This document shows positions 1 to 11,059 of a stretch of DNA of 64,000 bases, in pieces. The position numbers and the translations under genes were made by a program. The stretch covers positions 3,817,896-3,881,895 of the forward strand of contig OY992837.1 in assembly GCA_963921425.1 (NCBI GenBank), given 5' to 3'. Origin of the DNA: Dryas octopetala. Lineage: Eukaryota > Streptophyta > Magnoliopsida > Rosales > Rosaceae. Numbering within the stretch: position 1 is the first letter of the stretch; each line of letters begins with the position of its first letter. Below the pieces are notes generated by a model. The model had not been told where the DNA came from. It did not search any database and worked only from the letters and a program-made list of their open reading frames with translations.

Positions 1-11
1 CACAACCAACC

Positions 12-617
12 ATGACAGCAAACGACACAACACCCACCAAGCCAAAGCACCGCTCTTGTCTCATCGCACTTGGGGTTCTTCTCCTCTTCCTCATCTTGCT
101 CATCATCATCGTCCTCATTCTCGCCCTCACGGTGTTCAAGCCAAAACAGCCAAGAACCCTGATCCTCTCCGCCGCCGTGGATGGCGTGGCTCCTCGCATC
201 TCATTCCCTGCCATTAAAGTTGAACTCAATATCACCCTCGACCTCATGCTTCTTGTTCAGAACCGAAACCATGCCAGCTTCAAGCACGGCGCGGGCAAGA
301 GCTTCATCTTGTATCAAGGCAAGCAGGTGGGAGACGCGGACCTGTACCCAGGTCTCATTCCAGCAAGGGGCAACGCCACGCTCCCTTGCCGGCTCACAGT
401 ACAGGCGGATCGCTTGGCTTCCGACATGAGCAGTTTGATCAACGACTTGCTGAGTGGGCAATTTGTCATGGAAACCCGTACGGTGATTCCAGGCAGAGTC
501 ACCTTCTTGGGTTTCATCAAGAAACATGTTGAGGCTGAATCTGAATGCCAAGTGACCATTGGCTTTCCTGACATGAAGGTGCGGAGCCAAGTTTGTAAGA
601 GCAAGACCAAGTTCTGA
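12..617 (+). CDS. LEA_2 / NDR1-HIN1-like (NHL) membrane protein
   Basis: An intact single-exon frame of 201 residues. The N-terminus is short, hydrophilic and Lys/Pro-rich. A strong membrane segment of Leu, Ile and Val follows at about residues 17-42, then an extracytosolic-type domain with the beta-rich pattern of LEA_2 proteins (about residues 73-175: the VQNRN segment, Gly-rich turns and the late GRVTFLGF strand). This is the layout of the NHL family, type II membrane proteins linked in other plants to pathogen and abiotic stress responses, mostly at the plasma membrane. The ATG follows CAACCAACC, a reasonable plant start context, and the length is usual for the family. The promoter lies outside the window. 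Family assignment is firm; the individual role cannot be read from the sequence. Confidence 0.82.
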   Translation: MTANDTTPTKPKHRSCLIALGVLLLFLILLIIIVLILALTVFKPKQPRTLILSAAVDGVAPRISFPAIKVELNITLDLMLLVQNRNHASFKHGAGKSFILYQGKQVGDADLYPGLIPARGNATLPCRLTVQADRLASDMSSLINDLLSGQFVMETRTVIPGRVTFLGFIKKHVEAESECQVTIGFPDMKVRSQVCKSKTKF

Positions 618-1892
618 TGAGTGAATCAAATTTAACTCATGGGTGAAACAATTATGGCTTTGTTCCAGCAAGTCCTCTCTGAAACAATTACAAAACTCAA
701 TGGAATCTACTCTACAGAAAGATGGATCACACACAGTTGTTATGCTGCCATGGAGGAATTTCAGCAGTCATATACTTTGCTATCCTTAATGGGGAGGAGA
801 GGGGCAAATCTTACACAAAGTCATCAGCTTGCATTTGTTTTTGTTACAATTTTTCAGATAGTGGGTCAGAGGATGTACACACTTGAGTTGGACTGAATAT
901 AGATCCGGCTTATTTACACTTTTGTGAGGCCTTTTTTAACTCTTACTTATTTTGTTTTGATGCATGAAGAGAAAATAAACCAGAAGAAATCATTATTCTT
1001 ATATCATCTAGATTTGCGAACGAAGTGACTTCACGGGCCTAATTGGTTCCTGCATACAAATCTTTTTTATGCATTATATGATATCAGTAGGCACATGCCA
1101 ACAACTGACAGATCACCTTTCTAACCCTACCCACCAATGACTCAAGCCGAACATCAAATACCCACCCGTGAACCTTTTGCCAACAACCTGAGAAACTTAT
1201 TCATGAGTATGTGTATCAACTTATAGACCAGAAGGGGAGGGGAAATGAAAGCCAACAGCTTCTAATCCTGCTTTCAGTACTACATCTACCTTATACTTGA
1301 TGTGAAAATATGATGATATGGTTTGAATCGTCATAACAATTGTTAGAAACAATCAAGTTATATGACATCCAAGCAATACAATCACAAATTGTAATAAGGA
1401 ATTAACAATGCTAAATATAATCTACAACCTTTCCTAAGACAGAGAGCAGAAAACATAATGCCATAAATTTCATTTTAAAGAACAATTTACATTCTTCAAC
1501 AAAGTGCAAAATTAAGGAAAAAATTTAAGAAAAATATCAATTTGCTAACATTCATTTCTCATGGCATATTAACCAACTGGTTTCCATTTTATGACAAAGG
1601 GCTTGCTAAGAGATACAACTCTCAGAAAAACATGGAGAAAACCAATGTGTTTTCCTGTGATGGAAACGATCACACGCAAGATTCATGTGAAAACAATGTT
1701 CATATTAATCTCTCTTTATCTCTCTCCTGATTTAGATAGATTTTTCTTTCTATCCGACGTAACGTCACATGCTAACAAGGACCATAATTTTGACTCCATG
1801 AGGGACAAATTTATTATAATCTCCGTTGGCGGAGCCACTCCGTTGGCGGAGCCACTCCATTGGCCATTTATTCCACAAGGAATAAATTTCTC

Positions 1893-1958
<66 letters not shown>

Positions 1959-2676
1959 GAATACTAATACCACTTTCAATATACCTTATCCAACAACATC
2001 AATACTGGCAACAATAAATTCATTCTTGAGGAAAAGATACAAGAGCCAGAGATAAAAGTTAAACAAGGCCAAGGATAATAAATAGAGTAGCCTTGTTTGT
2101 AACACACCTGGCACTGCTAACATCCTTGATCAAAAACACAAAATAACCTGTTTCAGACTTCTATAAACTAAAAATTACCAACTAACCAAGAAGAAAACAA
2201 CTTCATTCAATCAGTTTCCCCATTCTTATCATCCAATAAATTCAAAGTTACGCAAAATACACAGACACTCATCCTGGTCATCAAATTATAGCTCCATCAT
2301 CCTGGCATACAGAATTTGTCAATTTGATATGTCGGCTATTGAACAAGACTAAATTCAGTATATGATGGATGAGGTAGGAAGACCTCTATTTTATGCCTTC
2401 CCTTGATTTAAATACTGGGAAAAAACAGAGGACTACTAGCCAATGTTGAAATTTAAATGATGTCTTCTCTGTGTCTGAAAATATAAAAATTGTCAACGAC
2501 TACTATACAATGCTAGGGCTACTGACTACTGTATAAACTTGGTCAGAGACAAAGAGAGTTGATCCCTAGTAAACATATTCTCTAAGAACCACAGATAGGG
2601 GCAAAAGTTAGAATAATTAAAGAAGTACCGGTATTCTGGCAAATTCACCACATATAACTGCACGAGTCAATTGGTG
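618..2676. other. Intergenic: 3' region of the LEA_2 gene and the downstream side of the SMR-like gene
   Basis: No credible gene. The small frames here lack family features. The stretch holds the 3' flanks of two converging genes, a short tandem duplication (1829-1860) and a long CT tract (1896-1957); the rest is AT-rich unique-looking sequence. Confidence 0.6.
1825..1957. repeat. 17-bp tandem duplication followed by a (CT)n microsatellite
   Basis: The unit CCGTTGGCGGAGCCACT occurs twice in a row at about 1827-1860 and a third, partial copy follows (CCATTGGCC). About 40 bp downstream a pure CT tract runs from about 1897 to 1957. The open frames that cross it (Arg-Glu runs on the minus strand) are low-complexity artefacts. 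Confidence 0.85.
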
Positions 2677-3411
2677 TCAGAATTCGAGCCTTCTTATTAA
2701 CTCCAAATCAATTTTCCTTGATTTCCCTGCTGGCCTCAACGGAGCACCAGGACAAGTTTCAGCAACTCCATTTAGACGTTGTTCCAGAGGAGGTGTTTTA
2801 CAGTCATCGGAATCCCAATCTTTCCTTGAACATTCAGCAAAAGCTCCCTCAGTTTGCTTGGATACAATAGCTTCCAATAGATTTTCATACACCGCTTCAA
2901 ACATTTCTTCATCCGAAATGGATTCCACATCATCAGCACAAATCCGACCTTCCAAAATTTTGACCGGAGAATCAAAATTAAGCTGACGAGCAACCACGCT
3001 CCTGGACTTGCTGATAAATTTTTTACACTGGGGAGCCAACACCAGGTCATCCGGACCAGGGGCAAAGGGATCAAAGACACCGTCCTCTGGCGTCCTGGGG
3101 CTGCTAACATCAGAAAACCCAAATGGGGCATCCCCATTTCTGTTGGTGTTGGACTTGATGCAAGTTACGTTTGGCGGTTTCTTTAAAAACGAGGGCGGAG
3201 ATTTCAAATCAATGGGGAAATCCCCATTCTCTCGGTCTGAATCCGGAGTAATAGGACTGAGAGAAGCTGTCCCGTCAGCCACCAATGCCACTTGTGGCTC
3301 AACAGCATCCTTTTGCGACCCCACAACCCTAGCTTTATCCAATTTTTCCAAAATCGTTTGAGAGTTTTGCTCGCATTCGCCTAGTTCATAGGTACAAGCT
3401 CCAGAACCCAT
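2677..3411 (-). CDS. SIAMESE-related (SMR11-like) cyclin-dependent kinase inhibitor
   Basis: Encodes 244 residues. The C-terminus carries the features of SIAMESE/SMR CDK inhibitors: an acidic DSDDCKTP block, then TCPGAPLRP (compare CPPAPRKP of SMRs), a short basic stretch, and the end IDLELIRRLEF. The central part has the motif DPFAPGPDDLVLAP and an acidic EEMFEAVYENL helix, which I associate with the longer SMR11-type proteins. SMRs bind cyclin-CDK complexes and promote the switch to endoreduplication. The longer frame from 3423 begins with TTG; the first ATG is at 3411, inside an exon that starts at 3444 after a TTTTCAG acceptor. A noncoding first exon ends at 3889 (CTCAG/GTACTC), giving a leader intron of 3445-3888. 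Most SMRs are nearer 100 residues, so this is a long member. Assignment is from motif recall, not a search. Confidence 0.65.
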   Translation of the reverse strand: MGSGACTYELGECEQNSQTILEKLDKARVVGSQKDAVEPQVALVADGTASLSPITPDSDRENGDFPIDLKSPPSFLKKPPNVTCIKSNTNRNGDAPFGFSDVSSPRTPEDGVFDPFAPGPDDLVLAPQCKKFISKSRSVVARQLNFDSPVKILEGRICADDVESISDEEMFEAVYENLLEAIVSKQTEGAFAECSRKDWDSDDCKTPPLEQRLNGVAETCPGAPLRPAGKSRKIDLELIRRLEF

Positions 3412-3444
3412 TGGTTGAAACAAAGGGAGAGGGCAGCACAGCAG

Positions 3445-3888
3445 CTGAAAATGGGGAACTGAACTGGATTAGTAAAACTATAATTTGGCAGCAAAATCAC
3501 TCTCTTATGGAGTTTTAAAACAGAAATCAAATTCAGATAAAACCCATGTGAAACAGTCGAACTTGTATTAAAGAGGTTGGGGATAAATGAAATTAGAGCA
3601 GTAATAACGTTAAGAAATCTAACATATGCCGTGAAGGTGATATACAATATCTAAACCAACGAATGAAGATTAAAGCTTCGAATCAAACGCATAACAAAAT
3701 TCAGTATTTGGGGAACTAAAAACCCTAGGAACGAAACAGAACATATAACAGTGTGAATGAAAATAAAATGTAAACGACAAAGAAAATCCCCAAAACGACA
3801 AAGTTCGATTCAAAGCCAAGGAAGACGCTTCGAGTCTTCAGTTCCAAACATAAATGAATAAAACTACGAAGAAAGAGTTTCTGAGTAC
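3445..3888 (-). other. 5'UTR intron and leader exon of the SMR-like gene
   Basis: On the minus strand, TTTCTCAG/GTACTC at 3889/3888 is a donor and TTTTCAG/CTGC at 3445/3444 is an acceptor. The intervening 444 bp is AT-rich and has no supported coding frame. The leader exon runs from 3889 up to roughly 4080, where transcription probably starts. A short tandem repeat, (AAAAGCC)n, lies in the leader at about 3990-4022. Confidence 0.55.
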
Positions 3889-4516
3889 CTGAGAAAGAGC
3901 GGAGTTTGAGAACAGTCGAAGCAGAAGCAGCCGCCGCAACGAGAGAGAGAGGTGGAGGTGAATGGTGAGTAGTTACTTGGTGAAGCTTCAAAAGCCAAAA
4001 GCCAAAAGCCAAAAGCCAAAAGCGCGTTTGTGAAACGTGAAGAGTGAAAGGGGGTGTTGAACAAAAAGACTACAACTTCTCACTCACTCACTGTCTTTGT
4101 TTCCGAGTTCGGTCGTGTGCGTTGTTGGGTTGTTACTGTGTTTTAAAGTCTTGAGTTTGTCTCTGTCCACGCCACTCCAGTTTAATAGATCTGAGTGTGA
4201 GTGCTCCTCCAAGTTTCCAACAATCCATAAAATAAAAGAAAAAAGAAAAATAGAGTTTTCTATCTCAATCAAAAGATCCGGATTCCGGACCCCACTAACT
4301 ACGCATTACGCAACTCACTCCTTAAACATTCCTCCCTAATAGTAACATTAAGCTTCCAATTAAAATAAAAAATTATTATTTATCACAAACATTAGCTAAT
4401 TACGAGCAAAACTCCCATCAAATTAAATTCCTTTTATCAATTTGTTGCACTCTTTTTTGAAGGAGTGTATGAATACAAGCGGGGAGTGGTATTATACTTA
4501 TTGTCACTGAGCTAAA

Positions 4517-4870
4517 TTTTGGAGGGAAATAATTCAGTTTTGGAGGGAACAAATTATTAATAAATGATATTCCTAATATAAGATGGGAATTCTTAGAAAG
4601 GTAGATTTAGGAAAAAATAAACTTTACCAAATCGAGTGTTATTTCCTAAATTAAATTTTTTTACTCAATTTTATCATCAAAATTAAGGATAAATTAGATT
4701 TTGGAGGGAAATTTTGGTGGGAAATATGTTTTTGGAGGGAACAGATAAATAAATAATATTCCTTATATAAGATGGAATAATTAGAAATACTTAGGAAAAT
4801 TTAAACTTTACCATATGGGAGCACTATTCCCAAACTTATCATCAAATTTGAGGAATAAATAAGGAAAATA
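4517..4870. repeat. Diverged tandem direct repeat, two copies of about 180 bp
   Basis: The landmarks TTTTGGAGGGAA, AATATTCCT(T/A)ATATAAGATGG, TTTAGGAAAA and AAACTTTACCA appear in the same order at about 4517-4690 and 4695-4870. The copies differ by substitutions and small indels. Confidence 0.7.
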
Positions 4871-4954
4871 TGGCTAGCTTTTTTTTTTTTTTTTGGGTCA
4901 GAAAAATATGACTAGTTAATACTCACTTCTTACCAATGGGTGGGAATTGGTTTG

Positions 4955-5203
4955 TCTCATTGAGGAGAATTTTTAATGTGTAACCGATATACTGCTATGA
5001 TGTGTAACCGATACACCGTTACGTGGTATAACCAATTCAACGTGTAAGAGTATTGTTGGACGATATGTTTATCTCTCCTAAGGTACAATATTAATAACAT
5101 TTATCTATATTATGACACGTTGGATTGATTACACCACATAACAGTGTATGGTTACACCACGTGACGGTGTATGGTCACACCAAACAATCTCTCCTCATTG
5201 AGA
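4955..5203. mobile_element. Inverted-repeat MITE, copy 1 (ACGTGGTATAACC family)
   Basis: The outer ends are TCTCATTGAGGAGA and, reverse complemented, TCTCAATGAGGAGA. The arms continue inward with imperfect repeats of (G)TGTAACC.ATACAC and ACGTGGTATAACCAAT on one side and their complements on the other. About 249 bp, no coding capacity. I found no clean target duplication. A relative lies at 15282-15463. Confidence 0.72.
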
Positions 5204-6530
5204 GAATGCCACTTGTCTTATATCACTTCAAGTGGACAAAAGTACCCTTGGCAGAACGCGAGAATGACGAGTTGAATTCCGTGTAGCAGTTTTGACTCAA
5301 CGGAGACTACGAAAGCCAGTTCATGCTTTTGGGCTTGAGGTCTCGCATTTGGGCCTTGTTTGAGCTCCATCACTCTGGAGTCTAAAGGCCCACTACTTGA
5401 ACAGACATGGTTAAGTGGGCCTTAAATTATGAAGACGGTAGAAGGATAAGCCCAACAAGGCTGAAACCTTTCGTGCCTAAACTGATGAGCAAATCAATTT
5501 AAATTAATGAGAGAAATTGACTGATCACGAGAGATTTCCATGGTCAAGTAGGATATCGATGCAATTCCGATAACCACCCATTACCTCCATCAGTCCTTAA
5601 ACAACGTTTAAGAGAGAAGAGGGGTTCAAATCTTTGACCATTCCGGGGCCACCATGTGGAAGTGGTGGTTGCCAAGAGCTTAACTCTATATATATCGACT
5701 GCTAATCTTGTACATGCAACATACACCACACTAGTGCCCTATTGATCTCTAGATCTTTTCTTTTGTAGTTCATTTCAATCTATTCAATCACTTGTGGAAA
5801 TTTGCTCCCACAATAATTAAGTGTACTTGGAAATATTTGCACTTCACAGCATTCTTAATTAATCTGACCTTGCATAACATTTCTTCTGTTCTCATCTCAT
5901 CAGCGAATTAAAGAAAACATTTCCCTTTGCCAAAAAAATAAAAAGGAAAAAAGACATTTCCCATTAATGACTATACCATAAAGGATCGATCCACTATCAT
6001 CTAATAGTACATATCGTAGGCTTTGCTTGGTAATATTTTAATTTTTGGTTGTTTAATTATAGATCAAGAAGTAGAAAAAAAAAATGAGAAGATGATTCGT
6101 ATAGAGAGAGAAAAATAGACTGTCTATAAATAAAAAACAAAATAACTTTAGATCGATAAACTTAAGTTTTTTTTTTTTTTTTTTTTTAAACGGTCAATAG
6201 TTAAACCTTTCAAAGAAGAACAAAAACTCATTGAAAAATATGAAATTTCGCTTTTGGTTATAAGAAAACTAATTAACTAGTCATGGTAGCCAACAATGGA
6301 CCGCCATATAAATGATGGATGGTTACCTGAAACTAGTGGCGAGAACGTGATGTTTCGCCAAAATTCAACTAGTTTGTTTGTCGGTTTGTATATCCTTTTT
6401 CGTGGTCAAGTGTGTTTGTACATTCTAGATCTTATTCCAAAGTCAATGGACGACTTGTATAGTTGTAATGGTAATACCGTAATATATACGTCAGACACAT
6501 GCATGCAAAATTGCAAACCAAATCAACAAT

Positions 6531-6590
6531 TTGACCAAGTGGGAAAAATGATCAACGCCCGCCAAACGCGTACCATCTCTTATAATATAG
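6531..6590 (+). promoter_or_regulatory. Candidate core promoter and stress elements of the CML gene
   Basis: A W-box core TTGACC is at 6531-6536, a CGCG/CAMTA-type box ACGCGT at 6566-6571, and a TATA-like TATAATATAG at 6581-6590. The spacing to the ATG at 6802 would give a leader of about 190 bp that includes the (TA)n run at 6746-6762. W-boxes bind WRKY factors and CGCG boxes bind calmodulin-binding CAMTA factors in other plants. Sites this short occur by chance, so this is suggestive only. Confidence 0.35.
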
Positions 6591-6801
6591 CCACCTCTCT
6601 GATAGAGGACCAAACGCGAAGCCAACCAAAATTCTATATCTTGTAATTTCGTTCCCTGCAACAGGTTGCTGTTGCCTCCTCTTCGTTTCTTCATCCCACT
6701 CATTAATTATATTTATTTAAAAATAGTCAAATTAATTTAACTAATATATATATATATATATATCTTCAGGCCGGGTCGGGGAGATCCAGAAGAATTAAGT
6801 C

Positions 6802-7452
6802 ATGGAAACAGCAGCCGACACTTGTAGAAGCGGCGGCGACGCCTCTCCTTCTAAATTACGCCGCCAGCTCAGCAAGACGATGTCGGCGTCGGCCTCATTC
6901 CGCGCCCTCCGGTCCAACAGCCTGAACTCCCTCCGCCTCCGGCGCATCTTCGACGTCTTCGACAAGAACTGCGACGGCATGATCAGCGTCCACGAGATCA
7001 GCCAGGCCCTGGCGCTCCTCGGCCTCGACGCCGACGCCTCCGACCTCGAGGCCGTCATCCGGGGCTACATCCGGCCCGGAAACGACGGCCTCACCTTCGA
7101 GGACTTCGTGTCCCTCCACCAGTCCCTGGATGATGCCTACTTCGGAGACAATAACGATGACCTTGTCAATGCGGAGGCGGAGACCTCCGTGGACGACGAG
7201 GAGGAGGCGAAGAGGTTGCAGGAGGAGTCGGATCTGAGGGAGGCGTTCAAGGTGTTCGACGAGGACGGCGATGGCTACATATCGGCCAAGGAGCTGCAGA
7301 CAGTGCTGTCCAAGCTCGGATTCGCCGAAGGCAATGAGATTGGCAGAGTCCAGCAGATGATCACCTCCGTTGACCGAAACCACGACGGCCTCGTTGACTT
7401 GTTCGAATTTAAGGACATGATGCGCACTACTGTTCTTGTTCCCACCGCTTGA
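6802..7452 (+). CDS. Calmodulin-like protein, CML42/CML43 type
   Basis: A single-exon, intronless gene of 216 residues. Three canonical EF-hand loops can be read: residues 54-65 (DKNCDGMISVHE), 153-164 (DEDGDGYISAKE) and 191-202 (DRNHDGLVDLFE), each with acidic positions 1 and 12 and Gly at 6. The second hand, about 89-101, is degenerate (RPGNDGLTFEDF) and probably does not bind calcium. This three-active-hand layout, the SLRLRRIFDVFD entry and the FEFKDMMRT end match the CML42/43 group, calcium sensors linked to defence and trichome branching in Arabidopsis. The coding sequence is strikingly GC-rich (many NNC/NNG codons) compared with the AT-rich surroundings, a bias common in intronless plant CML genes. 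The insert between hands 2 and 3 is acidic (DDEEEAKRLQEE). Confidence 0.9.
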   Translation: METAADTCRSGGDASPSKLRRQLSKTMSASASFRALRSNSLNSLRLRRIFDVFDKNCDGMISVHEISQALALLGLDADASDLEAVIRGYIRPGNDGLTFEDFVSLHQSLDDAYFGDNNDDLVNAEAETSVDDEEEAKRLQEESDLREAFKVFDEDGDGYISAKELQTVLSKLGFAEGNEIGRVQQMITSVDRNHDGLVDLFEFKDMMRTTVLVPTA

Positions 7453-8588
7453 CCGATCGATATTCGCATGCTATATATATGCATGTCGTTTAACATGTAA
7501 TATGCATGCCGTACGTTGTCGTATGTCCCCGGCCAGTTATCGTATAATCCTTAATTTGCATGCTCATCACATGTGGCTCCATCATGTCTTCAGTGTCTTC
7601 AATTTTCTCAGGTTTCCCTTAATTTCCATGACATTGATTGTCAATTTGTCATGAATATATGATTGGTTAAAGTTGGATTTCATATGTTTATAATTAAACT
7701 TCTTTTTGTTTCTTCTCAAAATAAAGAAAAATGCTAGCTACATTCTTTTTTAATCTTTTTTCTTATTATTTTTATTTTGCAGTGTAGTTTCATAACCAGA
7801 ACGTTAATTTTTAAAACTCATATTTGCAACAAAAAAAAAAGTTAATATTAACAAAATATAAGACCGTAAAAGATTTTCTCTGTTTCGAATGAGTAAAGCA
7901 ATTGAAAAACATGTCAACACCATGGCACTTACAATTCATTTTCCTGTTATAAATAAATTAGTGCAAGAAACTTCCAAGATAAAAGGAAAGGTCTTCTCTC
8001 TCAAAATTGAGTAGTTCAAAAATTCAAATCTGCTGACTCGGCTCTTGTTTCTTTTTCATTTACAAGGATTGAAATAGGCACCCCACCAGTTTTACTGACT
8101 ATTTAAATTTCCTTTTCCAATTTCAATTTTATACTTTTCGGTCCCCTTTTTAGCTTTTTGCATGTTTAACTCCATGGTGACCGTAGCGTACAAATTATGG
8201 TCAATGTGCCAAAACATTTTAAGGATAAAATGATAAATACAAAAATCGGTTAAACAAAAATGAAATTGGATGACATGTGTAGTTCTCACTATATGCAGTT
8301 ATATATATATGACATGTGCATGTCAAACTAGTTAAAATGAAATTGAGCACGTATATAGCACTGTCCTAATTTTTTGTTCTAACCTTATAACCATATCGAA
8401 AATGACTGTAATGAAGGTAATAGTACTTTAACCTTATCTCTTGCGATAATAATTATTAAACATTATTATCATTTCCAATCCTTTTCCGGGTTGGGGCTGG
8501 TCAGACGCAGCAGTTCAATCAGTGTATATATGGATGCAAGAGGCCAACGTCCCTCCCTCAAATTTAATTTTGTCACTCTCATACTAAA

Positions 8589-8666
8589 GAACTGGAGGAC
8601 TTTGATGTGCCGAAAGGTATCCACATATGCACATTCCTTTATGCTAATAAGTTTAAGCCGTAGAAT
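8589..8666 (+). pseudogene. Decayed fragment of a CYP714-type P450 last exon
   Basis: The stretch GAGGACTTTGATGTGCCG, then ATCCACATATG and ACATTC, matches the intact P450 last exon at 18646-18687. It then jumps to ATGCTAATAAGTTTAAGCCG, which matches 18725-18745 (the start of the FKPERF motif). The 40 bp between them, encoding IPALHRDPENW, is missing. Substitutions include a stop in the PERF region (CCGGAG to CCGTAG). The match is short but colinear. No other exon is clear nearby. Confidence 0.75.
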
Positions 8667-8955
8667 TACGAAAGCCGTAGATTTCTTTGGACCATATGAG
8701 CTTCTCAACGTACTTCACTCTGCTGGAAGCCTGGAACCTTATTCAAATAGTATATGTTTTAGCCTGCACATCGTTTTTTAAGTCATGTGAGTTTTGGGTA
8801 TAATTTACCAAGTTATACTGTATTTTGCCACTCGATCTCTCATCTGCCAGCACCAGCCTATATATGAGCATAATGGTCAATGTTTTTCCTGCATGACTTA
8901 CACTGATGCTATTTTTAACCAAATCTTTTACATTTTCTATAGCATAAAAAATTTA

Positions 8956-9230
8956 GAGCAAATTACAATTTAGTACCTCAATTTTATATGTTATTTCAAT
9001 TTAGTACCCCAATTTTGAAAACTTACAAAAAAGTACCTCAACTTTCATTTTGTATCAATTTAGTACCCCAACTTTGAAAACTTCAAAAAAAGTACCTCAA
9101 CTTTCATTTTGTGTCAAAATAGTACCTCCATTAGTTTTTCTGTCAAAATAGCAGGGGTATTTTCGTCTTTTCCTTAAATTTAAAAAATAATAATTTTTTT
9201 TGAATAAAAAAAATTAAAAAAAAAATTAAA
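8956..9230. mobile_element. Truncated arm of the TTTAGTACC inverted-repeat element family
   Basis: Sequence from GAGCAAATTACAATTTAGTACC onward follows the left arm of the element at 54705-55834 almost base for base: repeated TTTAGTACCCC, AAGTACCTCAACTTTCATTTTGT, then ATAGCAGGGGTATTTTCGTC and the A/T-rich tail. No right arm or C-rich core follows, so this copy has lost its other half. Confidence 0.8.
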
Positions 9231-11059
9231 TTTGGGTTGAGTATACAAATCCTTAAGGGGAAAAATGCTTGGTTCAACAATTAATGTATTAATTTGCTGG
9301 GCTTCCAAGTTTCATTATTTAGGATCATGATTATTGCCTATGAGCAATGTAGCTAGTCCTAGCACTGGCAATCGGATTGCTCTTTCGATTCTAGCTCAGT
9401 GTCTGAATGAATTTTGTTAATACTTGGCATGCCGTGCAGTGCAGGCGGCTAAGAAGTGACATTCAAAATGATATGGAGTGACTTTGTATGAAATCTGATA
9501 TGTACGTACTAGATGAATTTAGGCACTTCATTTTTCAACTATTGTTTGGAACCTTGGATTGTAAGTAAATTGTGTTTCATGTTTTAGCATTTTTCTGCTC
9601 GATCTGGTACTTTTAATGTTAAAAGTACGTTCAATATTAAAGTACTTAATTTGGGAACCATATATCTAATTCTGTTCTTTCAGTGCTTCAAAGAATCTCT
9701 AACTTTAGGATTTGAAATAAAAAAGCCAACATGTCGGTTAATTAGTATTTTAATTAGTATTGTAGCATTGAAATAAATATACTTTGTCAGAATATCATAT
9801 CTCATTTTACAAATGCAAGAAGATATATGGCATATTCAACTGAGAACATCAATGATGTGTAAAGATGGCATAAAAATACTTTGTTAGAATTCGTAACCAT
9901 CTTCAACAACCTGTAAACCATGCAGGCCGGTGAGACAACACTGTTTAGCCTCAAGTAGTAATTGAAGATGATGTACCAAATCACATTAGCAAATAGAATT
10001 TATTTCCCATATGCTAAATTGCTGTAATAGATAGTGTAATGAGTCTGATAAAATCCTCATGTCTAGGGCTTGATAATTGGTTATTAATTAATTAAATTAG
10101 CTAGGTAAAACTTGGACAAAAGAAGAAAATTAATGTAGGTCCAGATTTGTAGTTTTGAAGCACTTTTCATCATTAATTCATTACAGATCGAATACACCTG
10201 ATCGATGGAGCGTTCAATGTTCGTGAGTACGTGCTGCTTGCTTATATATAAATATGCCCCTTTTATTGGAGACAAAATGCCTTTAAGGGACCAGACCCTG
10301 AGCCTGGGTTTCTAGATTGAAGATAGGCCAAACCCAGACGTAAGCAAAATAAAAATTTGCAATTATGTTGCAACATGACACAATTATAACTTAACTAAGA
10401 GATTGGGTTGGCTCAAATTGCGGAATGACATTTAAAAAAAAAAAATCTAGAGGAAAAATGAGTTGTTTTGAGGCTAGCTAGTAGCTACTGTGTGTCTTCA
10501 TGTGCCAATTGGTTATTCAACCATAGTCATCTCTTTGACTAGCTAACTAATAAGTGGGGTCGTATATCATGTTTTCATGAATACCACTCGTTAGCAACAA
10601 CAATAAAATTGATTTCGTGGAGCAATTTAGGGGCTAATAAATTTCAAATTTATTGCATGGTTTGGGGATTGGATCGGATCGTTTCTTAATTTTAATTTGA
10701 TGGCGTAACAAGCACCCAACTTTGGACCACTTGTCTGTGGAGGAGTCCACGGGCTCTCTGGTTTGTAGTATGCATACGTGGGTTTGAATTTTCAAACCTT
10801 ATATTAAAAATAAAATAACTTTGGACGGTCCACATTGATGACTTTATTATAAAATGTGACGGGCTAGCTGGCCGGTCACACAGCAATTTTATTAGCTAAG
10901 TTAAGCTTCGATTGCACATTTGGGAAGAGGACCCGATCTCCTCCGTCCTTCCTCCATGCACATGCAGTTAAGCATCTCTATCCCCTCATCTTCTATATAA
11001 TTTTAATTAATTATATCTAATTATTTTTTATCGTCTAGGTCTAGCTTCAAACACATGCG

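Larger units (their letters stand above)
4272..6580. other. Intergenic repeats upstream of the CML gene
   Basis: No supported gene. It contains a diverged 180-bp direct repeat (4517-4870), an inverted-repeat MITE (4955-5203), and AT-rich sequence with poly-T tracts at 6163-6187. The 116-residue frame at 6296-6646 lies in what is probably the CML promoter and has no domain. Confidence 0.55.
7453..11059. other. Intergenic between CML and MAKR genes
   Basis: No intact gene. It holds a decayed CYP714 fragment (8589-8666), one arm of an inverted-repeat element (8956-9230) and AT-rich sequence. The small frames in the remaining sequence show no domain or codon structure. Confidence 0.6.

Noticed and set aside
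201..734. 177-codon minus-strand frame opposite the LEA_2 gene
   Set aside because: It is the antisense shadow of a clear LEA_2 coding sequence and has no recognisable domain.
6895..7383. 162-codon minus-strand frame opposite the CML gene
   Set aside because: It mirrors GC-rich EF-hand codons; hydrophobic repeats follow from antisense reading of acidic loops.
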